Shown one piece after another: positions 1 through 7,772 of a stretch of 8,815 nucleotides of DNA. Every line of letters starts with the position of its first letter. Within the stretch, counting starts at the first letter, position 1. A program made the translations under genes and the position numbers. Origin of the DNA: Flavobacteriaceae bacterium (GTDB taxonomy: Bacteria; Bacteroidota; Bacteroidia; Flavobacteriales; Flavobacteriaceae); NCBI GenBank assembly GCA_019090365.1, contig JAHRWC010000371.1, positions 1 to 8,815 on the forward strand, written 5' to 3'. Under the pieces are notes generated by a model. That model ran no database searches. It saw only the letters and a list, made by a program, of their open reading frames with translations, and had not been told where the DNA came from.

Positions 1-449
1 CTTTATTGATTGCAAAAACTTCAAAAGCACTCATCGATTTAAATAAGATGTTTGAAGACAAAACAATTCAAAAAATCTACCTAGCTGTGACAATGGGATT
101 GCAACAAAATTCTGGTATCGTTGAATCTGACATTGATGATAAAGCAAGTAAAACGACTTATAAAGTATTACAAACGCAACCTTCTCAAAAATATAACACC
201 TTAAATTTAATGGAGCTACAACCACATACAGGAAGAAGGCATCAGCTTAGAAAGCACATGGCTTCTTTAGGAAATCCAATTTTTGGTGATCTATTGTATG
301 GTGAAGTAGGAAAAAATGGAAAAGGAAACGGTTTGTATTTACATGCCTTTTCGATTCAGTTTCAACATCCAATCACAAGCAAAGAAGTTTCAGTTCGTGC
401 TCCTTTGCCTAAAAAATTTAATCAACTATTTCCTAATATTTCGATTTGA
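1..449 (+). CDS. RluA/TruC-family tRNA/rRNA pseudouridine synthase, 5'-truncated by window edge
   Basis: This is the C-terminal part (about 149 residues) of a pseudouridine synthase, which isomerises uridine to pseudouridine in tRNA or rRNA in the cytoplasm. The reading frame is open at the left edge, so the TTG at 6 is not a start. The catalytic-Asp motif (HRLDRxTSG type) should lie just upstream, out of the window; what remains begins with the LLIAKTSKA strand that normally follows it. The diagnostic C-terminal motif is visible as PHTGRRHQLRKHMASLGNPI followed by FGDLLYG, the RluA-family TGRxHQIRxH...GDxxYG signature. The GRRHQLRKH form is most like TruC (tRNA U65), but the substrate cannot be fixed from this fragment. 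A GNAT gene starts 1 nt after its stop, suggesting co-transcription. Family assignment is firm; the specific target is not. Confidence 0.88.
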   Translation, partial: LLIAKTSKALIDLNKMFEDKTIQKIYLAVTMGLQQNSGIVESDIDDKASKTTYKVLQTQPSQKYNTLNLMELQPHTGRRHQLRKHMASLGNPIFGDLLYGEVGKNGKGNGLYLHAFSIQFQHPITSKEVSVRAPLPKKFNQLFPNISI

Positions 450-450
450 T

Positions 451-909
451 ATGATTCAGCTAATTAAAACTAATTCTGAAAATAAAGACTTTATAGATCT
501 GGTAAAGTTATTAGATGCCGATTTAAAAATAAGAGATGGTGAAGATCATGATTTTTACAATCAGTACAATGCCATAGATAAACTAAACCATGTTATTATA
601 GCTTATGATAATGAGGAAGCTGTTGGTTGTGGTGCTTTTAAGAAGATGGATGAGGATACAGTTGAAATTAAACGTATGTATGTAAATCCGTACCACAGAG
701 GCAAAAAGATTGCCACCAAAGTATTGGTAGGACTTGAATTATGGATACAAGAAAGTGGTTTTAAAAGAGTGCTGTTAGAAACAGGTATTCGCATGCCTGA
801 AGCAATTGGATTGTATAAAAAATGTGGTTATCAGGTTATAGAAAATTATGGACAATACAAAGAAATGGATACCAGTGTTTGCTTTCAAAAGGATTTTTTA
901 AATGTTTAG
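451..909 (+). CDS. GNAT-family N-acetyltransferase
   Basis: This encodes a 152-residue single-domain GCN5-related acetyltransferase, expected to transfer an acetyl group from acetyl-CoA to an unidentified amine. The core is recognisable: the beta-4 strand and motif A at about residues 71-92 (VEIKRMYVNPYHRGKKIATK), in which R83-G84-K85-K86-I87-A88 is the pyrophosphate-binding loop. Motif B follows near 106-130, ending in the common ...IGLYKKCGYQVI. I chose the ATG at 451. The same frame is open back to 316, but that extension lies wholly inside the pseudouridine synthase gene in another frame, and the domain is complete without it. Only one base separates it from the upstream stop (TGA-T-ATG), so translational coupling is likely. 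A short CCTC/GAGG hairpin at 919-933 follows but has no T-tract, so I do not call it a terminator. The substrate is unknown. Confidence 0.88.
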   Translation: MIQLIKTNSENKDFIDLVKLLDADLKIRDGEDHDFYNQYNAIDKLNHVIIAYDNEEAVGCGAFKKMDEDTVEIKRMYVNPYHRGKKIATKVLVGLELWIQESGFKRVLLETGIRMPEAIGLYKKCGYQVIENYGQYKEMDTSVCFQKDFLNV

Positions 910-956
910 AATTGTAAACCTCAGAAAAAGAGGATAATAAAATTAAACAAAAAACA

Positions 957-986
957 TTGTGGTATTGTAGAAAAAAGTTATTTTTG
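957..986 (+). promoter_or_regulatory. Promoter of rplS (Bacteroidota -33/-7 type)
   Basis: TTG at 957-959 is followed after 19 nt by TATTTTTG at 979-986, a full match to the Bacteroidota -7 consensus TAnnTTTG with a suitable spacer. It predicts a transcript starting near 992, leaving about 68 nt of leader before the rplS ATG. It implies that rplS is transcribed separately from the upstream pseudouridine synthase/GNAT pair. Confidence 0.65.
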
Positions 987-991
987 CACTC

Positions 992-1039
992 GAATTTAGC
1001 CCAACCTCTGGCGAAAACCGCGAATGTTGTTTTAAATAT
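992..1039 (+). ncRNA. Putative structured leader of rplS (possible bL19 autoregulatory leader)
   Basis: Directly after the predicted transcription start the leader can fold as three nested stems: ATTTA (994-998) with TAAAT (1033-1037), CAAC (1002-1005) with GTTG (1026-1029), and GCG (1011-1013) with CGC (1019-1021) around an AAAAC loop. The GC-rich patch stands out from its AT-rich surroundings. Many bacteria use such leaders so that excess ribosomal protein represses its own mRNA, and I recall flavobacterial rplS leader candidates being proposed. I infer the function from position and fold only; each stem is short, and chance is not excluded. Confidence 0.45.
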
Positions 1040-1059
1040 AATATTATCAAACATTTACA

Positions 1060-1410
1060 ATGGAAGAGTTAGTAAAATTTGTACAAGACGAATTTGTAAC
1101 AAAAAATGAATTTCCAGCTTTTGGAGCAGGAGATACAATTACAGTATACTACGAAATTAGAGAGGGTGACAAAACCAGAACTCAGTTTTTTAGAGGTGTT
1201 GTAATACAAGTTAAAGGAACTGGAAGTTCTCAAACTTTTACAATTAGAAAAATGTCAGGAACAGTTGGAGTAGAGCGTATCTTCCCAATCAACTTACCTG
1301 CATTACAGAAAATTGAAATAAACAAAAGAGGAAGTGTACGTAGAAAACGTATTTACTACTTTAGAGGTCTTACTGGTAAGAAAGCTAGAATTAGAGAGAA
1401 AAGAAGTTAA
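1060..1410 (+). CDS. rplS: 50S ribosomal protein L19 (bL19)
   Basis: This encodes 116 residues, the usual length for bL19, a protein at the 30S-50S interface of the large subunit. The family pattern runs the whole length: an acidic N-terminal helix (MEELVKFVQDEF), then the beta-rich core with GDTITVYYEIREGDKTRTQ and FRGVVIQVKGTGSSQTFTIR, then GVERIFPINLP, and a basic C-terminal tail (RGSVRRKRIYYFRGLTGKKA) that contacts rRNA. The ATG at 1060 gives the expected N-terminus; its upstream context is A/T-rich with no Shine-Dalgarno, as usual in Bacteroidota. In many bacteria rplS follows trmD, but here it has its own promoter (957-986) and terminator (1432-1465), making it a single-gene transcription unit whose leader may regulate it. 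Identification is very secure. Confidence 0.98.
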   Translation: MEELVKFVQDEFVTKNEFPAFGAGDTITVYYEIREGDKTRTQFFRGVVIQVKGTGSSQTFTIRKMSGTVGVERIFPINLPALQKIEINKRGSVRRKRIYYFRGLTGKKARIREKRS

Positions 1411-1431
1411 TTTAATTACTTCAAAAAATAT

Positions 1432-1465
1432 AAAGCGTTATCATTTATTTGGTAACGCTTTTTTT
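1432..1465 (+). terminator. Intrinsic terminator of rplS
   Basis: A perfect 9-bp stem (AAAGCGTTA at 1432-1440 with TAACGCTTT at 1453-1461), which can extend inward by a C-G pair, is followed by a T-tract to 1465. It lies 22 nt after the rplS stop. This is a classic rho-independent terminator and separates rplS from the noncoding region downstream. Confidence 0.9.
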
Positions 1466-1524
1466 ATTAACAAAAGTTAATAAGCTACGTTCATAGATTG
1501 TTAATACTTAAGAGCTTACATTTC

Positions 1525-1554
1525 TTGTTTTATTGGATTTCTATTCTATATTTG
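1525..1554 (+). promoter_or_regulatory. Promoter driving the structured noncoding region
   Basis: TTG (1525-1527), a 19-nt spacer and TATATTTG (1547-1554) match the Bacteroidota promoter consensus exactly and have the same geometry as the rplS promoter. Transcription would start near 1561, at the foot of a perfect 7-bp hairpin (1562-1589). No ORF follows for about 670 nt, so the product is either a noncoding RNA or a very long icd leader. Confidence 0.6.
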
Positions 1555-1560
1555 GAATAA

Positions 1561-2137
1561 CAAAACGAGGTAACAGTAACAATCGTTTTAAAATAAAGTA
1601 ACGTTCTTTATACATTTTTTTAATCCTTATACTCTGAAAAATTTAAATTACTGCAAGGTGGGTTAATATTCAGAATATACGAAGCGAAGGTTCGAAACGT
1701 CCTTAATGCAAATTAAGATCAACGAAAAAAACCCAACTCTTGAGAGAGCAATCTACATGAGGGGAAAGCGGGTTCGGTTGCTAGAGGTAACTTTACAACC
1801 TACTTAGGCAGATGCAAATTCTAGTCTGAGGAGATTATCAGGGACATTGGTTCGCCACATCCCTTGAAAATTTCAAGAATCACTTTATAGCTAAAAGTAG
1901 ATACAATCTAACGAAAGTGTCTTCTAGATTAAAAAAAAGAGTGTTGTATTTTAAAGACATACATTGGCTTTTAGTTAATAGTCTTAAAAATCTACGCTCG
2001 TTGAAACAAATCACAACTGCGAGGGTTTAATAAACTTGCTTTAAATTGTAATGATTAGTTGGTAAAAATTTGTTTCACAAGAAGCCATGTCAAGGTAGCA
2101 ATACAATGATATGGCTTTTCTTGTTTATATACTTTTT
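1561..2137 (+). ncRNA. Unidentified large structured noncoding RNA candidate (~575 nt)
   Basis: There is no credible protein gene here on either strand, but helices are dense. Seen by eye: hairpins 1562-1568/1583-1589 and 1593-1598/1606-1611; a possible end-closing helix 1640-1647/2040-2047 plus 1653-1657/2035-2039; helix 1656-1664/1730-1738 (one G-A mismatch), an alternative to part of the closing helix; CTTAAT/ATTAAG (1702-1717) capped by a GCAA tetraloop; GCAATC/GGTTGC (1748-1753/1776-1781) with competing partners; 1838-1844/1860-1867 ending in a UUCG-capped TGG/CCA; CACTTT/AAAGTG (1881-1886/1914-1919) enclosing TAGAT/ATCTA; 1949-1958/1981-1989; and 1994-2000/2020-2026, whose loop can pair with 2068-2075. 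Its GC content is about 43% over 1651-1864 against about 23% over 1471-1650. A promoter precedes it and a terminator-like hairpin ends it. It has no tmRNA tRNA-like domain or tag, and no RNase P core motifs. Alternatively it is a long regulatory leader of icd. The ends are inferred. Confidence 0.6.
2077..2137 (+). terminator. Terminator-like hairpin ending the noncoding transcript
   Basis: The lower stem is ACAAGAA (2077-2083) with TTCTTGT (2118-2124). A two-T bulge separates it from the upper stem GCCATGTC (2084-2091) with GATATGGC (2108-2115, one G-U pair), giving about 15 bp in all. Short T-runs follow at 2124-2126 and 2133-2137. The T-tract is interrupted, so termination may be partial. 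It lies about 95 nt before the icd start and could instead act as an attenuator. Confidence 0.55.
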
Positions 2138-2156
2138 ATCACTCTACAATTATTGA

Positions 2157-4460
<2,304 letters not shown>

Positions 4461-4477
4461 AAATTAAGAGATTGTAT

Positions 4478-5779
4478 TTAAAAGCCTTCAGTTTTCTGAA
4501 GGTTTTTTTTTGCTTTTACCTTCAGAAGTTCTTTCCATTGTGTGGTGTATCTTGGGCTTCGATCTTCTTTAATGAGTTCCCATTCTTTTACTCGTGTTCC
4601 CACCAAAGCAGAGAATACCGTAGATTTTCCATACTTCTTATTAATAGCGTCAAAGGTTTTTAGTAGTTCATTTTTGTTCCATTTTGGAGGCGCATGAAAC
4701 AAATTTCCTTGTACATATTCCTGTGGAATAATTCCACTTAAACAAACTCCTACTTTTTTATAACGGTATCCTGGTTTATAGATTAATTCCAATGCTTTTT
4801 TTGCCTCATAGATCAAGACAAAAGTATCGCAGGTTGGCATTGCCAAAGTGATGGTAATGCTTTTAGAATATTGCTTATCTCGATCACTAAAATAATTGGT
4901 ATGCAAAAAAACTTGCAAATAGGTCGCACAAGATTTCTGAGCACGGAGAATCTCGGTCACTTCACTAATATAGTAAGAACAGGCTTCCATTATCATTCCC
5001 AAGTCTTCCAACTTTTTTCCAAAAGATTTAGCCGTAGCAATTCCTTTTCTAGGTTTTGGCAGCGTTTTAAACTCAATACATGAGGTTCCTCTAAGTTCAT
5101 TCCAAATGCGTACTCCAACTACAGTCATATTTTTCCGCACCCATTCCTCAGGAAGCTGTGTAAATTCATAAGCTGTAAATACTCCAATATTTTGTAAACG
5201 TTTGGCATGCTTACCTCCAATACCCCAAACATCATTTATTTTTGCCCATTTTAATGCTTTAATACGTTTCTCCTCCGTATCAATAACACATACATTGTTA
5301 TTAATATGTGCGAACTTCTTAGAAATCTTGTTTGCCAGTTTGGCCAGTACTTTTGTGGGAGCAACACCTACACCCACAGGCAAACCAGTAGATCGATACA
5401 CTGTTTTCCTGATACAATGTCCATAGTCTTCTAAAGACGAATATTTCATGCCTGCAAAATCGACAAATGCTTCGTCTATGCTATAAATTTCAACCTGAGG
5501 AGAAAAGGTTTTTAGCACGTTCATCACCCGTTGAGACATTTCTCCATACAATGTATAATTAGAAGAAAAGAAAGTAACGTTATTGTCGGTGAGCTGCTTC
5601 TTTATCTTGAATACAGGTTCAAACATAGGAATCTCAGATAAAGCTTTTGCTTCCTTATTTGCAGCAATCACACATCCATCATTATTACTAAGCACCACTA
5701 CAGGAGTTCCCCATAAATCGGGACGAAAAACTTGCTCACAAGAAGCATAAAAACTATTGCAATCGACTAGTGCTATCAT
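4478..5779 (-). CDS. umuC: Y-family translesion DNA polymerase V catalytic subunit UmuC
   Basis: This encodes 433 residues (E. coli UmuC has 422), an error-prone polymerase that copies past DNA lesions together with processed UmuD and RecA. All palm metal ligands are present: D6 in [16 protein letters not shown], and D102/E103 in [13 protein letters not shown]11 is the steric-gate tyrosine that excludes ribonucleotides. The little-finger region includes a beta-clamp-binding motif QGNLF at residues 357-361, the position of QLNLF in E. coli UmuC. The start is the ATG at 5779, which overlaps the umuD stop as ATGA, so the two are translationally coupled; upstream in-frame extension to 5815 would only overlap umuD. 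The 3' end carries the icd terminator hairpin. The enzyme looks fully functional. Confidence 0.95.
   Translation of the reverse strand: MIALVDCNSFYASCEQVFRPDLWGTPVVVLSNNDGCVIAANKEAKALSEIPMFEPVFKIKKQLTDNNVTFFSSNYTLYGEMSQRVMNVLKTFSPQVEIYSIDEAFVDFAGMKYSSLEDYGHCIRKTVYRSTGLPVGVGVAPTKVLAKLANKISKKFAHINNNVCVIDTEEKRIKALKWAKINDVWGIGGKHAKRLQNIGVFTAYEFTQLPEEWVRKNMTVVGVRIWNELRGTSCIEFKTLPKPRKGIATAKSFGKKLEDLGMIMEACSYYISEVTEILRAQKSCATYLQVFLHTNYFSDRDKQYSKSITITLAMPTCDTFVLIYEAKKALELIYKPGYRYKKVGVCLSGIIPQEYVQGNLFHAPPKWNKNELLKTFDAINKKYGKSTVFSALVGTRVKEWELIKEDRSPRYTTQWKELLKVKAKKNLQKTEGF
4481..4511 (+). terminator. Intrinsic terminator of icd, embedded in the 3' end of umuC
   Basis: CCTTCAG (4485-4491) pairs with CTGAAGG (4496-4502) around a TTTT loop, followed by nine T (4503-4511). 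The A/T base of the stem adds further pairs. It begins 20 nt after the icd stop. Read on the minus strand, the same bases are the final codons of umuC (...QKTEGF, stop). On that strand only a short T-run follows the hairpin, so termination of umuC from it would be weaker. Confidence 0.88.
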
Positions 5780-6144
5780 TGTACGTAATGAATAATATAA
5801 GTGATGATTCCCCAAAGAATAAACTCTGAACCTACCTGTTTCTTAGGAATTCTAAGTACAGTAAACTCTCCATCTACAATCGTTAATGCTAATCGGTTTG
5901 AAACGGCAGAAAGTGATCGATCAATAATCAATACATCACCATCTTGAATATCATATTCTTTAAATTCATCTCCTTCAATACGTGCAAAAAAAGTAGCATC
6001 TCTATTCAATACAAGTTCTTTATGTAAATCTATAGGCGGCTCAGTATAATGCGTAGCCGCACTAGGAAAACCCGTTTGCCGCGATGGTTCTGGATTATGT
6101 CTTTTCTGAATTTTACCAAGTTTTCCTGAGGAGAGGGTTTTCAT
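5776..6144 (-). CDS. umuD: UmuD-like S24-family protein lacking the Ser/Lys protease dyad
   Basis: This 122-residue partner of UmuC aligns with E. coli UmuD (139 aa) almost without gaps to residue 97: [20 protein letters not shown], then [30 protein letters not shown] and [10 protein letters not shown]. Two changes matter. Catalytic Ser60 (GDSM in E. coli) is E60 (GDEF), and general-base Lys97 (FTVKK) is L97 (FTVLR). The cleavage site Cys24-Gly25 reads Thr24-Gly25. About 17 residues of the C-terminal beta region are missing before the final [11 protein letters not shown] strand. It therefore should not cleave itself. The ATG at 6144 gives register identical to E. coli UmuD; an in-frame ATG at 6195 would add 17 residues and remains possible. 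It overlaps umuC by 4 nt and lies behind a palindromic operator pair. Confidence 0.85.
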   Translation of the reverse strand: MKTLSSGKLGKIQKRHNPEPSRQTGFPSAATHYTEPPIDLHKELVLNRDATFFARIEGDEFKEYDIQDGDVLIIDRSLSAVSNRLALTIVDGEFTVLRIPKKQVGSEFILWGIITYIIHYVQ

Positions 6145-6233
6145 CTGTAAAAATATATTTGATAAAGCGGAAGATGGAATGCCCAAATGAGTCATTTTCG
6201 ATTCTTCTTTAAATGCAATGGCATTTCATATTT

Positions 6234-6241
6234 CAAAATTA
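6234..6241 (-). promoter_or_regulatory. -7 element of the umuDC promoter
   Basis: On the minus strand this reads TAATTTTG, a full match to TAnnTTTG, predicting a start near 6227. No clear TTG lies at the -33 distance. The element overlaps the end of the first operator palindrome (6238-6258), so a bound protein there would block it. Confidence 0.5.
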
Positions 6242-6258
6242 TGGAATTATTCCATAAT
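6238..6258. promoter_or_regulatory. Operator palindrome 1 over the umuDC promoter
   Basis: This is a perfect 21-nt inverted repeat: arm ATTATGGAAT, one central T, and the exact reverse complement of the arm. It overlaps the umuDC -7 element and the spacer, the classic position of a repressor site. A second copy of its core lies 22 nt away, centre to centre. Confidence 0.7.
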
Positions 6259-6262
6259 AAAA

Positions 6263-6277
6263 ATGGAAATATTCCAT
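6263..6277. promoter_or_regulatory. Operator palindrome 2 upstream of umuDC
   Basis: ATGGAAATATTCCAT repeats the core of palindrome 1 with a single base change (6-bp arms ATGGAA/TTCCAT around ATA). The two centres (6248 and 6270) are 22 nt apart, about two helical turns, so dimers would bind the same face of the DNA. It covers the -33 region of umuDC and lies about 45 nt before the sdaA -7 element. Confidence 0.65.
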
Positions 6278-6322
6278 AATTTTTCAACAAATTTGTATGT
6301 ATGAATCCGATAGAATAAAGTT

Positions 6323-6330
6323 TACATTTG
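6323..6330 (+). promoter_or_regulatory. Probable -7 element for sdaA
   Basis: TACATTTG matches TAnnTTTG and lies 17 nt before the sdaA ATG, implying a very short leader of about 10 nt. No TTG is found at the usual spacing (the nearest, at 6293-6295, is 27 nt away). A 10-nt palindrome ACAAATTTGT (6287-6296) lies just upstream and may bind a regulator. Confidence 0.4.
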
Positions 6331-6346
6331 CTTCCAAGAATAAGTT

Positions 6347-7771
6347 ATGGAGAGTATTAGTATTTTCGACATGTTAAAGATTGGAGTTGGTCCTTCAAGT
6401 TCACACACCTTAGGTCCGTGGCGCGCCGCTACTCGATGGATTGAAGCATTGAAAACAGAAGGTGTTTTTGATGAAGTTACATCTGTTTCAGTAGATTTAT
6501 TTGGTTCTCTTTCTTTAACAGGAAAAGGCCATGCCACAGACATTGCTGTGCTATTAGGCTTATCTGGATTTGATCCTGTTACTTTTCCGACGGAAAAAAT
6601 AAACACAACTATTGAAAGAATACAATCGGAACAAGTTTTAGCATTCAATAGCGAAAAAGACATTCCTTTTTCTTCAGAAAAAAACATCATCTTCCATCGC
6701 AAGTTCTTAGAATTTCATCCTAACGGAATGACTTTCCATGCTACACTAAAAAATGGAAAGAAACAATCAACAACCTACTACTCTATTGGTGGTGGATTTG
6801 TGGTGAAAGAAGAGCGTAAACGTGCAAAAAAGAAGATTGAGATATTTTCACATTTTCCTTATCCTATTCAAAAAGCAACTGAATTATTAGAATATTGTCA
6901 AGCTAAAAAGAAGAGTATTTCAGAAATTGTATTCGAAAATGAACGCGCACTTCGCTCAGAAGAAAAAATAAATAGTAAGATAGAAGCTATTTGGCAGGTA
7001 ATGCTTGAATCTATGTATGAAGGTTGTCATACCGAAGGAACTTTACCTGGAGGTTTAAATGTACATCGAAGAGCATATGATATGCATGAAAAATTGATTA
7101 GTGATCTTCCTTATTCGAATACAAAAGAATGGCTTGATGCCATTAGACATACCGAAGTTAAATTTAGACAAATACTAAAATGGGTTTCATGTTTTGCCTT
7201 ATCGGTAAACGAGGTAAATGCTTCCTTAGGAAGAGTTGTAACCGCTCCTACCAATGGAAGTGCTGGAGTTATTCCATCGGTGCTCATGTATTATTTAGTC
7301 ATTGAAAATCACGATGCTGGATTTGAGGAAATAAAGAAGTTTTTATTAGTAAGTGGCGAAATAGGAAGTCTATTTAAAAAAGGAGCAACTATTTCGGCTG
7401 CAATGGGAGGCTGTCAAGCAGAAATTGGTGTATCATCTGCAATGGCTGCAGGTGCTTTAACAGAGCTTATGGGTGGATCACCAGAACAAGTGTTGATAGC
7501 TAGTGAAATAGCGATGGAGCATCATTTAGGGCTGACTTGTGACCCTATCGCAGGATTGGTACAAATACCTTGTATAGAACGTAATGCTATGGGAGCCATC
7601 AAAGCGATTAATGCTTGTGAAATGGCTTTAGAAAGCGATCCTACTAAAGCTAAAGTTCCTTTAGATAAAGTTATTGAAACTATGTGGGAAACGGCTAAAG
7701 ATATGAATCATAAATACAAAGAAACCAGTGAAGGTGGTTTGGCTGTAAAAGTAAGTTTGAGTGATTGTTAG
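6347..7771 (+). CDS. sdaA: L-serine dehydratase (L-serine ammonia-lyase), single-chain [4Fe-4S] type
   Basis: This encodes 474 residues, the normal size of the fused beta-alpha bacterial enzyme that converts L-serine to pyruvate and ammonia with an iron-sulfur cluster rather than PLP. The N-terminal beta domain opens with SIFDMLKIGVGPSSSHTLGP, the family signature. The alpha domain includes GTLPGGLNVHRRA, APTNGSAGVIPSVLMYY and MGGCQAEIGVSSAMAAGAL. Cluster ligands are C356, C398 (GLTCDPIAG) and C409 (IPCIERN), with the same 42- and 11-residue spacing as Cys343/385/396 of the Legionella enzyme. The last residue is C474, matching the 'tail-in-mouth' C-terminal cysteine that fills the fourth iron site in that structure. 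It is divergent from umuDC, and its stop is 1 nt from that of the convergent gene. It appears intact. Confidence 0.96.
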   Translation: MESISIFDMLKIGVGPSSSHTLGPWRAATRWIEALKTEGVFDEVTSVSVDLFGSLSLTGKGHATDIAVLLGLSGFDPVTFPTEKINTTIERIQSEQVLAFNSEKDIPFSSEKNIIFHRKFLEFHPNGMTFHATLKNGKKQSTTYYSIGGGFVVKEERKRAKKKIEIFSHFPYPIQKATELLEYCQAKKKSISEIVFENERALRSEEKINSKIEAIWQVMLESMYEGCHTEGTLPGGLNVHRRAYDMHEKLISDLPYSNTKEWLDAIRHTEVKFRQILKWVSCFALSVNEVNASLGRVVTAPTNGSAGVIPSVLMYYLVIENHDAGFEEIKKFLLVSGEIGSLFKKGATISAAMGGCQAEIGVSSAMAAGALTELMGGSPEQVLIASEIAMEHHLGLTCDPIAGLVQIPCIERNAMGAIKAINACEMALESDPTKAKVPLDKVIETMWETAKDMNHKYKETSEGGLAVKVSLSDC

Positions 7772-7772
7772 T

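Noticed and set aside
316..450. An upstream extension of the GNAT gene to an earlier in-frame ATG
   Set aside because: The extension lies inside the pseudouridine synthase gene in another frame and adds residues with no place in the GNAT fold; ATG 451 directly follows the upstream stop.
919..933. CCTC/GAGG hairpin after the GNAT gene as a terminator
   Set aside because: The stem is four base pairs with no T-tract after it.
1593..1621. Hairpin ATAAAG/CTTTAT followed by T7, read as a terminator
   Set aside because: The stem is only 6 bp and all A/T apart from one G-C, with three nt before the T-tract. It would end transcription 60 nt after the promoter, before the structured core. I treat it as a leader hairpin; early termination is possible but unsupported.
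1757..1807. A 16-codon ORF inside the structured RNA (ATG at 1757, TAG at 1805)
   Set aside because: It is very short, lies across predicted helices, and shows no start context or tag-like C-terminus; such ORFs are expected by chance.
1561..2137. tmRNA (ssrA) or RNase P RNA (rnpB) as the identity of the noncoding region
   Set aside because: There is no tRNA-like acceptor end, no TTCGA-type T-arm near the 3' end, no CCA and no plausible tag ORF for tmRNA. RNase P core segments of the GAGGAAAGTCC and ACAGAAA type are absent on both strands.
4871..5426. Plus-strand ORFs across 4871-5083 and 5202-5426
   Set aside because: They are antisense to umuC, which has full domain support on the minus strand; their products show no recognisable pattern.
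6322..6702. A 126-codon minus-strand ORF opposite the 5' part of sdaA
   Set aside because: It is a shadow of sdaA, whose protein is conserved through this stretch; it shows no domain, start context or promoter of its own.
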